A stretch of 64,000 bases of DNA from Exiguobacterium algae (lineage in GTDB: Bacteria > Bacillota > Bacilli > Exiguobacteriales > Exiguobacteriaceae), in NCBI RefSeq assembly GCF_018617875.1, contig NZ_JACSKZ010000001.1, forward strand, positions 434,001-498,000, written 5' to 3'. The position numbers and the translations under genes are program-made. Of this stretch, positions 7,828 to 15,792 are shown piece by piece. Position 1 is the first letter of the stretch. Each line of letters begins with the position of its first letter. The notes beneath the pieces were generated by a model. It made no database searches and was not told the origin of the DNA. It saw only the letters and a list, made by a program, of their open reading frames with translations.

Positions 7828-9771
7828 TTAACGTGAACGGTTCGCAATCTCTTCTGTGAGCGATGCGATGAATTCATCAAGTGATGCCGAGACTTGTTCT
7901 TGTTGACCGTAACGGCGAATGTTGACCGCCCGCTCATCACGTTCTTTGTCCCCAAGTACGAGTGTCATCGGAATTTTCTTCATTTGCGCTTCGCGAATCT
8001 TATAACCGAGCTTCTCGTCACGAAGGTCCGTTTCGACGCGGACGCCACGTTTGACGAGTTCTGCTTTCACTTCAGCGACATACTCATCGTGGACGTGCGA
8101 GACCGGAATCAATTTGACTTGAACCGGAGCGAGCCATGTTGGGAACGCGCCTTTATATTCTTCAATCAAGTACGCCACGAAACGTTCCATCGTCGAGACG
8201 ACACCACGGTGAAGCACGATCGGACGATGGTCTTTTCCGTCCGGACCTGTGTATGTCAAATCGAAACGTTCAGGGAGAAGGAAGTCCAACTGGACTGTTG
8301 AGAGTGTCTCTTCTTTTCCGAGGGCTGTACGAACTTGAACATCAAGCTTCGGTCCGTAGAATGCCGCTTCGCCTTCTGCTTCGAAGTATGGGAGCTCGAG
8401 CTCATCCATCGTTTCTTTCAACTGGCTTTGAGCCATTTCCCAAATCGCATCGTTATCGAAGTACTTCTCTTTGTCGGCAGGGTCACGGTACGACAGACGG
8501 AAACGGTAATCTTTGATACCGAAGTCAGCATACACTTCCTGAATCAAGTGGACGATGTCCTTGAATTCCTGCTTCATCTGCTCAGGAGTAACGAATGTGT
8601 GGCCATCATTCAAGACCATGTAACGAACACGTTGAAGACCTGTGAGCGCGCCTGACATCTCGTAACGGTGCATGCCGCCAAGCTCAGCGATCCGAAGCGG
8701 AAGCTCACGGTATGAACGCGGCTCATGTTTGTAGATTGTCATGTGGTGCGGACAGTTCATCGGACGGAGAACGAGTTCCTCGTTGTCCATCTCCATTTTC
8801 GGGAACATATCGTCTTGATAGTGATCCCAGTGTCCTGATGTTTTGTAAAGGTCGACCGAGCCAAGGACCGGTGTGTATACGTGTTGATAGCCCAGTTCAA
8901 GCTCTTTATCCACGATATAGCGTTCTACAGTCCGGCGGATCGATGCACCTTTAGGCAACCACATCGGGAGACCTTGACCGACTTCTTGTGAGACGAAGAA
9001 GAGGTCGAGCTCTTTACCGAGTTTACGGTGATCCCGCTCTTTCGCTTCTTCCAAGAGACGTAAATGTTCTTTGAGCTGTTCTTTTGTCGCCCAAGCCGTT
9101 CCATAAATCCGTTGCAACATCTTGTTGTCCGAGTCACCACGCCAGTAGGCTCCGGCCACGCTCATCAATTTAAACACTTTCAATTTAGAAGTCGATGGGA
9201 CGTGTGGTCCGCGGCAAAGGTCGAAGAACTCGCCCTGGTGATAGATTGTGAGTGTTTCCTCTGCAGGAATGTCTTCAATCAACTCCACTTTGAGCGGATC
9301 GCCCAGCTCTTTATAGCGCGCGAGCGCCTCGTCACGTGTGACGACTTCGCGAGTGATTTCCAAGTTCTCATCGACGATACGCTTCATCATCTTCTCGATT
9401 TCCGGAAGGTCTTCTTCATTGATGCGGCGGTCCATCTCGATGTCATAGTAGAATCCGTTTTCGATTGTCGGTCCGATCCCGAGATAAATCTCGTTTTCTT
9501 CTCCGTATAGACGTTTGATTGCTTGCGCCATCAAGTGGGCTGTCGAGTGACGCATCAAATCGAGTCCATCCTCTGAATCCGGCATCACAAGCTCGATTTT
9601 CCCGTCATGCTCGATTGGACGGCGGTAATCGATCATTTCGCCATCGATTTTCGCTGCGATTGCTTTTTTACGAAGACCGGGACTAATCGAACCGGCGACA
9701 TCTTCTGCTGTGACGCCAGCCTCAAACTCTTTTACTGCGCCATCTGGAAATGTTAATTGAATCATGTACAT
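7828..9771 (-). CDS. thrS: Threonine--tRNA ligase
   Basis: This 647-residue class II synthetase charges tRNA-Thr. Domains in order are an N-terminal TGS domain (1-62), the editing domain (about 63-240; [10 protein letters not shown] and the [12 protein letters not shown] zinc-like site), the catalytic core with [11 protein letters not shown] (catalytic zinc Cys/His) and motif 3 [15 protein letters not shown], and the anticodon-binding domain (about 540-647). Length is typical. The start is either ATG 9771 or ATG 9765; both are near AGGGG, and the first is kept. It is preceded by its own T-box and is monocistronic. Confidence 0.97.
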   Translation of the reverse strand: MYMIQLTFPDGAVKEFEAGVTAEDVAGSISPGLRKKAIAAKIDGEMIDYRRPIEHDGKIELVMPDSEDGLDLMRHSTAHLMAQAIKRLYGEENEIYLGIGPTIENGFYYDIEMDRRINEEDLPEIEKMMKRIVDENLEITREVVTRDEALARYKELGDPLKVELIEDIPAEETLTIYHQGEFFDLCRGPHVPSTSKLKVFKLMSVAGAYWRGDSDNKMLQRIYGTAWATKEQLKEHLRLLEEAKERDHRKLGKELDLFFVSQEVGQGLPMWLPKGASIRRTVERYIVDKELELGYQHVYTPVLGSVDLYKTSGHWDHYQDDMFPKMEMDNEELVLRPMNCPHHMTIYKHEPRSYRELPLRIAELGGMHRYEMSGALTGLQRVRYMVLNDGHTFVTPEQMKQEFKDIVHLIQEVYADFGIKDYRFRLSYRDPADKEKYFDNDAIWEMAQSQLKETMDELELPYFEAEGEAAFYGPKLDVQVRTALGKEETLSTVQLDFLLPERFDLTYTGPDGKDHRPIVLHRGVVSTMERFVAYLIEEYKGAFPTWLAPVQVKLIPVSHVHDEYVAEVKAELVKRGVRVETDLRDEKLGYKIREAQMKKIPMTLVLGDKERDERAVNIRRYGQQEQVSASLDEFIASLTEEIANRSR

Positions 9772-9796
9772 CTGTCCCCTCTCAATATAGAAAATA

Positions 9797-10016
9797 AAAA
9801 AAGCCCATCCCTAAAAAGGGACGAGCTTTGATTCTCGTGGTACCACCCTCGTTCCCAAGCGATTTGCTTGGCTCGAACACACGATAACGAGTGTGACTCG
9901 CCGCACGATTGGCCCGTGCGGTGCTCCGAGGGAGTAAAATCATCGTCGTCGTCAGGAAGCTCGCACCACCCTTCCCTCGCTAAACACGCGTCTCGATGTT
10001 TCATATCCTCATCTAG
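9797..10016 (-). promoter_or_regulatory. Thr-specific T-box leader of thrS
   Basis: The T-box AGGGTGGTACCACGAG (complement of 9834-9849) is followed by a terminator stem AAGC...ATCCCT/GGGA...GCTT at 9801-9828 and a T run. A candidate specifier ACU (Thr) lies at complement 9933-9935, nine bases before the end of the GGAG arm. That is the same spacing as UUC in the pheS T-box of this window. A promoter-like pair TTGAGT-18 bp-TATAAG is at 10052-10023. The T-box call is firm; the specifier and promoter are less so. Confidence 0.88.
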
Positions 10017-10068
10017 GCATCCCTTATATGGTTACTAGTATAGTCAACTCAAACGAGAAAAACAATCC

Positions 10069-10233
10069 TTTACCGACGGCGATTTTCACCTTTCAGCTCA
10101 ATCTGTGTCGTCGTTGTCGAAATCCGTTGCATGAGGCGCTGTGCCTTCATTTACCGACGGCGATTTTCACCTTTCAGCTCAATCTGTGTCGTCGTTGTCG
10201 AAATCCGTTGCATGAGGCGCTGTGCCTTCATTT
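10069..10233. repeat. 81-bp tandem duplication of the dnaI 3' end
   Basis: Two head-to-tail copies (10069-10149 and 10150-10230, with the match continuing to 10233) have a period of 81 bases and no visible mismatch. Copy 2 holds the last 26 codons and the stop of dnaI. Copy 1 lies downstream of the stop and repeats the same 27 codons, including a second in-frame TAA. Because 81 is a multiple of three, copy 1 starts with an in-frame ATG and would encode a peptide equal to the DnaI tail. Confidence 0.97.
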
Positions 10234-11074
10234 TGTTTTGCGGCGATCCGTCGATGGAGAAATGCGTTTCGAGCTCTTCTCCGCTGAAGTTCGAGCTATA
10301 AAGCGTCGGCAATCGGTGCATCATCCGGTATTGAAGGATGATGCCAAACAGTTCATCCCGTACCCATGGACTGATTGCCTCAGCTCCAATGTCATCGATC
10401 AAAAGGACCGGGACATGCTGGAACGATGTCAAAAAGGAATCGAACGACTCACTGCGGATTTTGCGTTTCGCCTCAGAAACAAAGCCCGGGGCGTGGACAA
10501 GGATTGTTTCAATGTCTGCCACTTTCAGCTCGTTCGCAATGGCCGCGAGGAGATAGGTTTTACCAACCCCAAAACTTCCGTGCAAATACAGCCCATTCAC
10601 TTTTTGCCCTGATTTCATCCCCGTCACAAAACGCATCGCTTCACGAAGCGCAATTTTGCGGGCATCGTCCGTCCAATCGAACGAACTGAAGCTCGCCTCG
10701 CGCACTTCTTCCGGTAAGAAGAGACTCTTGAATTTCCGGTCCATCTCTTTTTGCCGACGAGCCTGACGATGTGCGACCGTTTCTTCATACCGAATCGCGA
10801 TTTGTCCCATATCGACGTATAAGACCGGTTGATGCCCCGGGATGACGGCTTGCTCTTCCAAGAACGTCTTCCCGTCCATCTGCTCAGCATATTCACTCAG
10901 TTTCGTGAAGCCAACCTCGATTGCTTTTTCATCGAGCTCAGGATGAGCATGTAAAAAAGAGTTGACGCCCGGGTGGTCAAGTGTTCGTTTTCGAATCGAC
11001 TCGTATGCCTCACGGACCTCTTTTCGGTTCATCAGTTGGGAAAGCGACTGATTGATTCGTTCCATCTGCCTCAT
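10151..11074 (-). CDS. dnaI: Primosomal protein DnaI (helicase loader)
   Basis: This 307-residue AAA+ ATPase loads the replicative helicase DnaC(B) during initiation and restart. The N-terminal helicase-interaction domain covers about 1-130. The AAA+ module has Walker A GSFGVGKTYLL and Walker B VLLIDDIGAE, followed by a sensor-type segment TLYSSNFSGEEL. The ATG at 11074 overlaps the dnaB stop as ATGA, so translation is coupled to dnaB. The 3' end is duplicated in tandem just downstream of the stop, but the protein itself appears complete. Confidence 0.95.
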   Translation of the reverse strand: MRQMERINQSLSQLMNRKEVREAYESIRKRTLDHPGVNSFLHAHPELDEKAIEVGFTKLSEYAEQMDGKTFLEEQAVIPGHQPVLYVDMGQIAIRYEETVAHRQARRQKEMDRKFKSLFLPEEVREASFSSFDWTDDARKIALREAMRFVTGMKSGQKVNGLYLHGSFGVGKTYLLAAIANELKVADIETILVHAPGFVSEAKRKIRSESFDSFLTSFQHVPVLLIDDIGAEAISPWVRDELFGIILQYRMMHRLPTLYSSNFSGEELETHFSIDGSPQNKMKAQRLMQRISTTTTQIELKGENRRR

Positions 11075-12423
11075 CCTTTCTCCTTCAGTTCATTCAATAA
11101 CTTGACGAGTTCTGCATCGTCAGGCACAGAAGACTCAAGTTCTTTCTTACGTGCCTGATCATACGAACGTTGTTGTTTCGCTTCTTCTTCAAGCCACTTC
11201 GGTAAATCGCCCTGTTGATTTTTCCGACGCGAACCGACTGTCGATCGTTGAACGTTCTCACGTTTTTGTTGTTTCTTTTCAATCAACGCATCTTGCGACT
11301 CTTCCCGTTCGAGCGCCTCTTTTGCATTCGTATAGCCGGCCGTCTTCCAGCTTGTCGCAATCCGTAGCACATAGTTCTCGCTAAGTCGTGTCTGCTTCTT
11401 CACTTCAATACAGTAATAGAAGAGTGCATTGATTACCCCGGGAGGGAGACCTAGCGTATCAACGAGTTCGATGATGAGTTGTTCATCACTCTTGGATAGT
11501 TGAGGTGTTTTTCGAAGCGTCGATACGTACTGATGCGGATGGGCAGACTCCATGACATCCGTGTCATGCAGGTCTCCCAAATCGGTTTTGGCGAGTTCCA
11601 CCGATTTTTCTTTCCGGTGCCGGGATTGTTTCTTTTTCAATTGAAGGACCATCTGACGGCAACCGTCTCGCTTTTCCTGCTCACTGAGCGGTAAGTACGC
11701 CTCGTGAACGAAATACTCTTTCAGCATCTCGGCCATCGTCTCTTCGTCCAGCTGTGACACGTAGGCCAGCTTCGTGATCGTCTCATCGAGTTTCTTCGTG
11801 AAGAACCCGACCGGGAAATTCGTCAACTTTTTCACGATTTCCATATCGAAGGAATAGTTGATCTCAATTTTTGCCCGGTCCGGTTTTTCGTAGTTCTTTT
11901 GCGTGAACGCGCGGTGGTTCACCCCTTTAACATCGAACACTTCGTTGAAGTCCTTCGTTACCTCGACAATACCAGCCGGGAGCGGGTCGATGGTGAAGCG
12001 TCCTTGCAGTTGCTTGAACCGGACTTCCCCTACCTTATAAAAGAGGAAGCTCGATAACAATCCATCGTTTAAGAACGTATGCGGCGCAAGCGGTACGCGC
12101 AACTGATACACGTATTGAGTGTGTCGCGCATCTTTCGTCTTATACGTCCGGACCAGTCCAATCGCTTCAAGTCGAAACAGACTGTCCGTCAATTCGGCGA
12201 CCGAGAACTCCAATAGCTCACAAAGTGCACTATGTGACATATAATTCGATTTCATTTTCCCGGGTTTCAATTCACTCCAAAGCGTTTGATATAAGGCGAG
12301 TGCTTTTACCCCGATCACAGGCTGATACAAATGGTATAGGGACTGATAGGATTCACGGTCAACGAGCCCTGTGCTCATGATCAACAGCTCATCCGTCCCA
12401 AAAATTGTTCGTTCTTTCTCCAT
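11071..12423 (-). CDS. dnaB: Replication initiation and membrane attachment protein DnaB
   Basis: This 450-residue Bacillota-specific DnaB (not the helicase) works with DnaD and DnaI to load helicase at oriC and at stalled forks. The N-terminal winged-helix region (about 1-150, GLVDRESYQSLYHLYQPVIG) and the DnaB/DnaD C-terminal DDBH2-type domain with the YxxxIxxxW-like segment NYVLRIATSWKTAGY (about 355-375) are visible. The tail is basic and glutamine-rich. It starts after AGGGGAGAG. It precedes dnaI with a 4-base overlap, and a hairpin lies between it and nrdR. Confidence 0.92.
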   Translation of the reverse strand: MEKERTIFGTDELLIMSTGLVDRESYQSLYHLYQPVIGVKALALYQTLWSELKPGKMKSNYMSHSALCELLEFSVAELTDSLFRLEAIGLVRTYKTKDARHTQYVYQLRVPLAPHTFLNDGLLSSFLFYKVGEVRFKQLQGRFTIDPLPAGIVEVTKDFNEVFDVKGVNHRAFTQKNYEKPDRAKIEINYSFDMEIVKKLTNFPVGFFTKKLDETITKLAYVSQLDEETMAEMLKEYFVHEAYLPLSEQEKRDGCRQMVLQLKKKQSRHRKEKSVELAKTDLGDLHDTDVMESAHPHQYVSTLRKTPQLSKSDEQLIIELVDTLGLPPGVINALFYYCIEVKKQTRLSENYVLRIATSWKTAGYTNAKEALEREESQDALIEKKQQKRENVQRSTVGSRRKNQQGDLPKWLEEEAKQQRSYDQARKKELESSVPDDAELVKLLNELKEKG

Positions 12424-12436
12424 AGTTCTCTCCCCT

Positions 12437-12465
12437 GAAAAAGGGCGACCAGCAGGCCGCCCTTT
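12437..12465 (-). terminator. Terminator or attenuator between nrdR and dnaB
   Basis: On the minus strand AAAGGGCGgcctgctggtCGCCCTTTTT forms a strong stem with a T run, ending just 13 bases before the dnaB start codon. It would reduce read-through from nrdR to dnaB. Confidence 0.75.
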
Positions 12466-12931
12466 AGTTGGTCGAATTTTCTTGCTTCATTAAATCTTCC
12501 AGTTCTTTAAAAAAGACTGAGATGTCTTTAAACTGACGATACACGGAAGCGAAGCGAACGTATGCCACCTCGTCGACGCGTGCCAATTCATTCATCACAA
12601 GTTCTCCAACTTGTTCGCTCGGGATCTCAGATTGTCCGAGCGCGCGAAGCTGTTGTTCCACTTTCGTCACGACGCCTTCAAGTTGTTCGAGTGTGACCGG
12701 GCGTTTTTCACATGCCCGAATAATTCCACGCAACACTTTTTCCCGGCTAAACTCTTCCCGATTCCCATCTTTCTTGACGATGATGAGCGGGGTTTGTTCA
12801 ACCGTTTCAAACGTCGTGAACCGGTAGCCGCACTTTTCACATTCACGCCGGCGTCGAATCGAATAATGGTCTTGTACAGGTCGGGAATCGAGCACTCTCG
12901 TTCCATTATGATCACATTTTGGACAACGCAT
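12464..12931 (-). CDS. nrdR: Transcriptional repressor NrdR
   Basis: This 155-residue regulator represses ribonucleotide reductase genes in response to dATP/ATP. A zinc ribbon lies at the N-terminus (CPKCDHNGT at the start, CEKCGYRF at about 31-38), followed by the ATP-cone (about 48-138, [19 protein letters not shown]). Length is standard. It sits upstream of dnaB-dnaI as in Bacillus. No NrdR box was noticed in this window. Confidence 0.97.
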   Translation of the reverse strand: MRCPKCDHNGTRVLDSRPVQDHYSIRRRRECEKCGYRFTTFETVEQTPLIIVKKDGNREEFSREKVLRGIIRACEKRPVTLEQLEGVVTKVEQQLRALGQSEIPSEQVGELVMNELARVDEVAYVRFASVYRQFKDISVFFKELEDLMKQENSTN

Positions 12932-12943
12932 GCCCAGCCCTCC

Positions 12944-13315
12944 TTATCCTTCGACAGATTGATTCCCAATCGCTCGGAGCGGGAACTGTTGCTGCAACGC
13001 ATCATAATAACGTTGGACGATGCGTGCCAGGTCGACACCAAGACGTTGTTCACGGTTCAGCGTGAAGTCGACCGCAGTTCGGCCGCCATCGACTTGGATG
13101 ACGGTCACAAGCCCGTCCCAGCCTTCGCCATAGAAAGAAAGCTCGCCTCGATTGGTGTCGATTCGGCGGACAGCCTGTCCTTCAGACTGGATCGTTCCTT
13201 CCAACCATTTTAGGATTGCGTTCGGTGAAGCTGCATAATAACGCGTTCGTAACGATTCATTTTTATGTGTGTCTTTTGTTTCAATGTGTGTTTGTAACTT
13301 ATCAAGGAATCCCAT
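12944..13315 (-). CDS. Hypothetical cytosolic protein
   Basis: This 123-residue protein starts MGFLDKLQTHIETKDTHK. It contains mixed charged and beta-prone stretches such as RRIDTNRGELSFYGEGWDGLVTVIQVDG, with no signal peptide or membrane helix. The ATG at 13315 is preferred over an upstream TTG because GAGGTGG lies four to five bases in front. It lies between speD and nrdR on the same strand, with a terminator separating it from speD. I do not recognise the family and give no function. Confidence 0.7.
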   Translation of the reverse strand: MGFLDKLQTHIETKDTHKNESLRTRYYAASPNAILKWLEGTIQSEGQAVRRIDTNRGELSFYGEGWDGLVTVIQVDGGRTAVDFTLNREQRLGVDLARIVQRYYDALQQQFPLRAIGNQSVEG

Positions 13316-13382
13316 AGTCCACCTCAACGACTCATTATATATACGTTAAGCATATCAAAATTAGCGCATGAACAAAACAATT

Positions 13383-13416
13383 AAAAGGGCTGACCGTTAA
13401 ACGGCCAGCCTTAAAA
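13383..13416 (-). terminator. Terminator after speD
   Basis: AAGGCTGGCCGT-tta-ACGGTCAGCCCTTTT on the minus strand forms a strong stem with a T run, 13 bases after the speD stop. Confidence 0.9.
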
Positions 13417-13428
13417 GGTCTTACAAAA

Positions 13429-13815
13429 TTATTTTGTGAGTGCCACTTGTGCTTCTGGAACACGAATTGGTCCCATACCGCGTTCAAGTTTCACATCTTC
13501 GCGTACTTTTGCATCCAAACCTTCTGCAATGTACTCAGAAGCTGTCGCTGGATCGATTCGATCTCCACACGTGAACACATCAACTGATGCGTAGCCGTGC
13601 TCAGGGAAGCTGTGAATTGTTAAGTGTGATTCTGAAATGATCACCACTCCACTTACACCGTGCGGCGCAAATTTGTGGAAAGCGACTTCGCGAACTTCTG
13701 CTCCTGAACGGAGTGCCGCGTCAACGAACAAACGCTCGATGTAGTCGATATCGTTTAATTTTTCAGGGTTACATTCCCAAAGTTCAGTAATAATGTGACG
13801 TCCCATAGTATCCAT
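13429..13815 (-). CDS. speD: S-adenosylmethionine decarboxylase proenzyme
   Basis: This 128-residue class 1B enzyme decarboxylates S-adenosylmethionine to supply the aminopropyl group for spermidine. The self-cleavage site that creates the pyruvoyl cofactor is visible as [15 protein letters not shown] (Ser of ESH, about residue 62). The HGVSGVVI and FTCGD segments carry the catalytic His and Cys. It follows gapB as in Bacillus but has its own promoter and a structured leader of about 150 nt. Confidence 0.96.
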   Translation of the reverse strand: MDTMGRHIITELWECNPEKLNDIDYIERLFVDAALRSGAEVREVAFHKFAPHGVSGVVIISESHLTIHSFPEHGYASVDVFTCGDRIDPATASEYIAEGLDAKVREDVKLERGMGPIRVPEAQVALTK

Positions 13816-13963
13816 AATAGTGGATCCCCCTTTACATCAATGGTCTCAAAGTAGTTAATGTTCACTCACTTTGTGCCTGAATCGCCCACAACCACGGGGG
13901 CAAGTTAGTCCTAAGAGGTCCTAACCCTTTGAGCTGCGTTTGTCAGACCAATTGAAGTTCACG
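13816..13963 (-). promoter_or_regulatory. Structured 5' leader of speD (possible riboregulator)
   Basis: The leader holds three hairpins on the minus strand. The first is GTTAG-ga-CCT/AGG-a-CTAAC (13925-13904). The second is a C-rich arm UUGCCC that can pair either with GGGCGA or, alternatively, as UGCC with GGCA (13902-13874). The third is CAAAGU/ACUUUG (13873-13847). The ribosome site GGGGG follows about 15 nt later. The two alternative partners of the middle arm look switch-like. I do not match it to a named riboswitch class. A ligand such as SAM or a polyamine is inference. Confidence 0.5.
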
Positions 13964-13969
13964 AAATTG

Positions 13970-13998
13970 AGTGTAACGTGTTTGGGACGTCGTTACAA
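13970..13998 (-). promoter_or_regulatory. Promoter of speD
   Basis: TTGTAA and TACACT with exactly 17 bp between them on the minus strand. Transcription would start near 13963 and produce the structured leader. Confidence 0.7.
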
Positions 13999-14047
13999 GT
14001 CATTTGTTTAAAAATTAATAAAAATATTTTTTAGACAGTAATATTTT

Positions 14048-15079
14048 TTAGGCGTGTGTTTCTTGACGGCCGATTTGTAGATAGCTCGCTACCATATCCA
14101 GTAAGTCAACGACACGGCACGAATAACCCCACTCGTTATCATACCAGGCGAGCACTTTGACGTGATTGCCTCCGAGCACCATCGTCGACTCTGCATCCAC
14201 AATCGACGAACGGTCGTCGCCGTTAAAATCGATTGAGACGAGCGGTTCATTCGAGACACCAAGAATTCCGGTCATTTCTCCGTAGGCTGCCCGTTCGAAC
14301 GCTTCATTCACTTCCTCGACCGTGACCTCACGGTGAAGTTCGACCACGAGATCGACGAGTGATACGTTTGGCGTCGGCACCCGTAGCGCCATCCCGTTCA
14401 ACTTTCCTTGGAGTTCCGGCATGACCAGACCGATGGCCTTTGCCGCCCCCGTTGACGTCGGGATGATCGAGCTTCCGCACGCCCGTGCACGTCGCAAGTC
14501 TTTGTGTGGATTATCGATGTTGTTTTGATCATTCGTATAAGCATGTACCGTCGTCACCAGTCCCGTCTCGATCCCGAATTGAGAATGAAGAACTTTGACA
14601 ATCGGTCCGAGACAGTTCGTCGTACAAGAGGCGTTCGAGATGATGTGATCGTCATCCGGAAGATAATCGCGATCGTTAACCCCCATCACGATCGTACGTA
14701 CATCACCTTTCCCCGGTGCTGTTAAAATGACTTTCTTTGCCCCTGCCTCCAAATGCTGTTTCGCACCTTCATCCGAGTTAAACTTCCCGGTCGCCTCGAC
14801 CACGATCTCGACCCCGAGTTCTGACCATGGCAAGCGAGACGGATTTCGTTCAGATACGAGTTTGACCCATTTCCCGTCCACTTCGAGCGCATCCCCATGT
14901 GCCCGAACGGTAAGTGGGAACGGTCCATGAACCGTGTCATGTTTAATCAGATGCGCCAGCGTTTCCGCTGGGTAACTCGCATTGATGACCACTACCTCAT
15001 GTCTTCCTTCAAGCATCAACTTTCGAAAGACCATTCTACCGATTCGACCAAATCCGTTAATCGCAACCTTTGTCCCCAT
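14048..15079 (-). CDS. gapB: Glyceraldehyde-3-phosphate dehydrogenase, gluconeogenic type
   Basis: This 343-residue enzyme has the GINGFGRIGRMV-type Rossmann start, catalytic SNASCTTNCLGP (Cys about 152) and the conserved PTPNVSLVDLV and WYDNEWGYS segments. After the second strand it reads INASYPAETLAHL, lacking the Asp that fixes NAD and matching GapB of Bacillus, which prefers NADP and runs toward gluconeogenesis. The promoter carries a perfect cre, so repression by CcpA in the presence of sugars is likely. It is followed by speD. Confidence 0.95.
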   Translation of the reverse strand: MGTKVAINGFGRIGRMVFRKLMLEGRHEVVVINASYPAETLAHLIKHDTVHGPFPLTVRAHGDALEVDGKWVKLVSERNPSRLPWSELGVEIVVEATGKFNSDEGAKQHLEAGAKKVILTAPGKGDVRTIVMGVNDRDYLPDDDHIISNASCTTNCLGPIVKVLHSQFGIETGLVTTVHAYTNDQNNIDNPHKDLRRARACGSSIIPTSTGAAKAIGLVMPELQGKLNGMALRVPTPNVSLVDLVVELHREVTVEEVNEAFERAAYGEMTGILGVSNEPLVSIDFNGDDRSSIVDAESTMVLGGNHVKVLAWYDNEWGYSCRVVDLLDMVASYLQIGRQETHA

Positions 15080-15111
15080 GTTGAATCCCCCTTTTTCTAC
15101 ATTACGACATT

Positions 15112-15140
15112 ATTATAACGGATAATTGTAAGCGTTTTCA
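15112..15140 (-). promoter_or_regulatory. gapB promoter with overlapping cre site
   Basis: On the minus strand TATAAT (15117-15112) lies 17 bp after a weak -35 TGAAAA (15140-15135). The plus-strand sequence TGTAAGCGTTTTCA at 15127-15140 matches the CcpA consensus TGWAANCGNTNWCA at all fixed positions. The site covers the -35 and most of the spacer, a geometry for direct repression. Confidence 0.88.
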
Positions 15141-15236
15141 CTATGAATCGTCACATTTTTTTCATTTTCTGTCGTTTAGCTTTTGTAAATGAGGGAAATC
15201 ATTTGTCTTGAAGGGCACGGAAAGGAGCACACCCAT

Positions 15237-15719
15237 ATGTTTGATTGGGGCGATCTCGACAAATTTGTCATTTCGTTTTTCGTCATCTTGCCGATTGTGA
15301 CGTTGATTCATGAACTCGGACACTTTTTCTTCGCCAAATTATTTGGCGGCTCATTGGATATGCAGATTGGAACTGGAAAAAAACTCTTTAAAATCGGACG
15401 TTTGCAAGTCAATCGCGTCTACTTCTATGACGCCTGGTGTCAATTTTCCGATTTGAAGAACAGTAACCGCCTTAAACGATCCCTCGTATATGGTGGAGGA
15501 GCGTTTTTCAACTTGGCGAGCATTTTGATTTTGAATTGGTTCATTCTGAATCGAGAAATTGAGCCGACGATTTACACATATCAATTTGCCTACTTTTCTT
15601 TCTATTATGTGTTCTTTTCACTTTATCCGATTTACTATTCAAACGGACACCCGAGCGACGGACGAGCAATATATGACACGTGGAAAAAAGGATCTCCCGA
15701 AAATGATCCGCTCAATTAA
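15237..15719 (+). CDS. Small M50-like membrane metalloprotease
   Basis: This 160-residue integral membrane protein has the zinc motif HELGH (about residue 25, in a hydrophobic helix) and a distal GHPSDG motif that fits the Asp ligand of S2P/M50 proteases. Three further hydrophobic stretches are present. It is short, and no PDZ domain is seen. The start at 15237 has AAGGAG nine bases upstream; an ATG 48 bases earlier has no good site. It stands alone on the plus strand between gapB and coaE. The substrate is unknown. Confidence 0.72.
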   Translation: MFDWGDLDKFVISFFVILPIVTLIHELGHFFFAKLFGGSLDMQIGTGKKLFKIGRLQVNRVYFYDAWCQFSDLKNSNRLKRSLVYGGGAFFNLASILILNWFILNREIEPTIYTYQFAYFSFYYVFFSLYPIYYSNGHPSDGRAIYDTWKKGSPENDPLN

Positions 15720-15734
15720 AAAAAGAAGGCGTTT

Positions 15735-15788
15735 TGAACTGAACCAAAAAAGTTGGACATGAAAGTCCAACTTTTATGGGGCAGTTCA
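15735..15788. repeat. 54-bp palindrome made of two IS3/IS150-like ends
   Basis: Two 24-bp arms, each starting TGAACTG and ending AAAAGTTGGAC, match at 21 of 24 positions in inverted orientation around a six-base loop. Ends of this type (TG...CCCAAAA-GTTGGAC) occur in IS3-family elements of the IS150 group. The flanks are TTT on both sides, a possible 3-bp target duplication. It also sits inside a longer AAAAAGAAGGCG/CGCCTTCTTTTT inverted repeat and probably works as a terminator for coaE and the M50 gene. Confidence 0.7.
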
Positions 15789-15792
15789 TTTA

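Noticed and set aside
10028-10612. Plus-strand open frame with a 27-residue repeat over the dnaI end
   Set aside because: It is antisense to dnaI and only mirrors the 81-bp DNA duplication; codon pattern and context fit dnaI on the minus strand.
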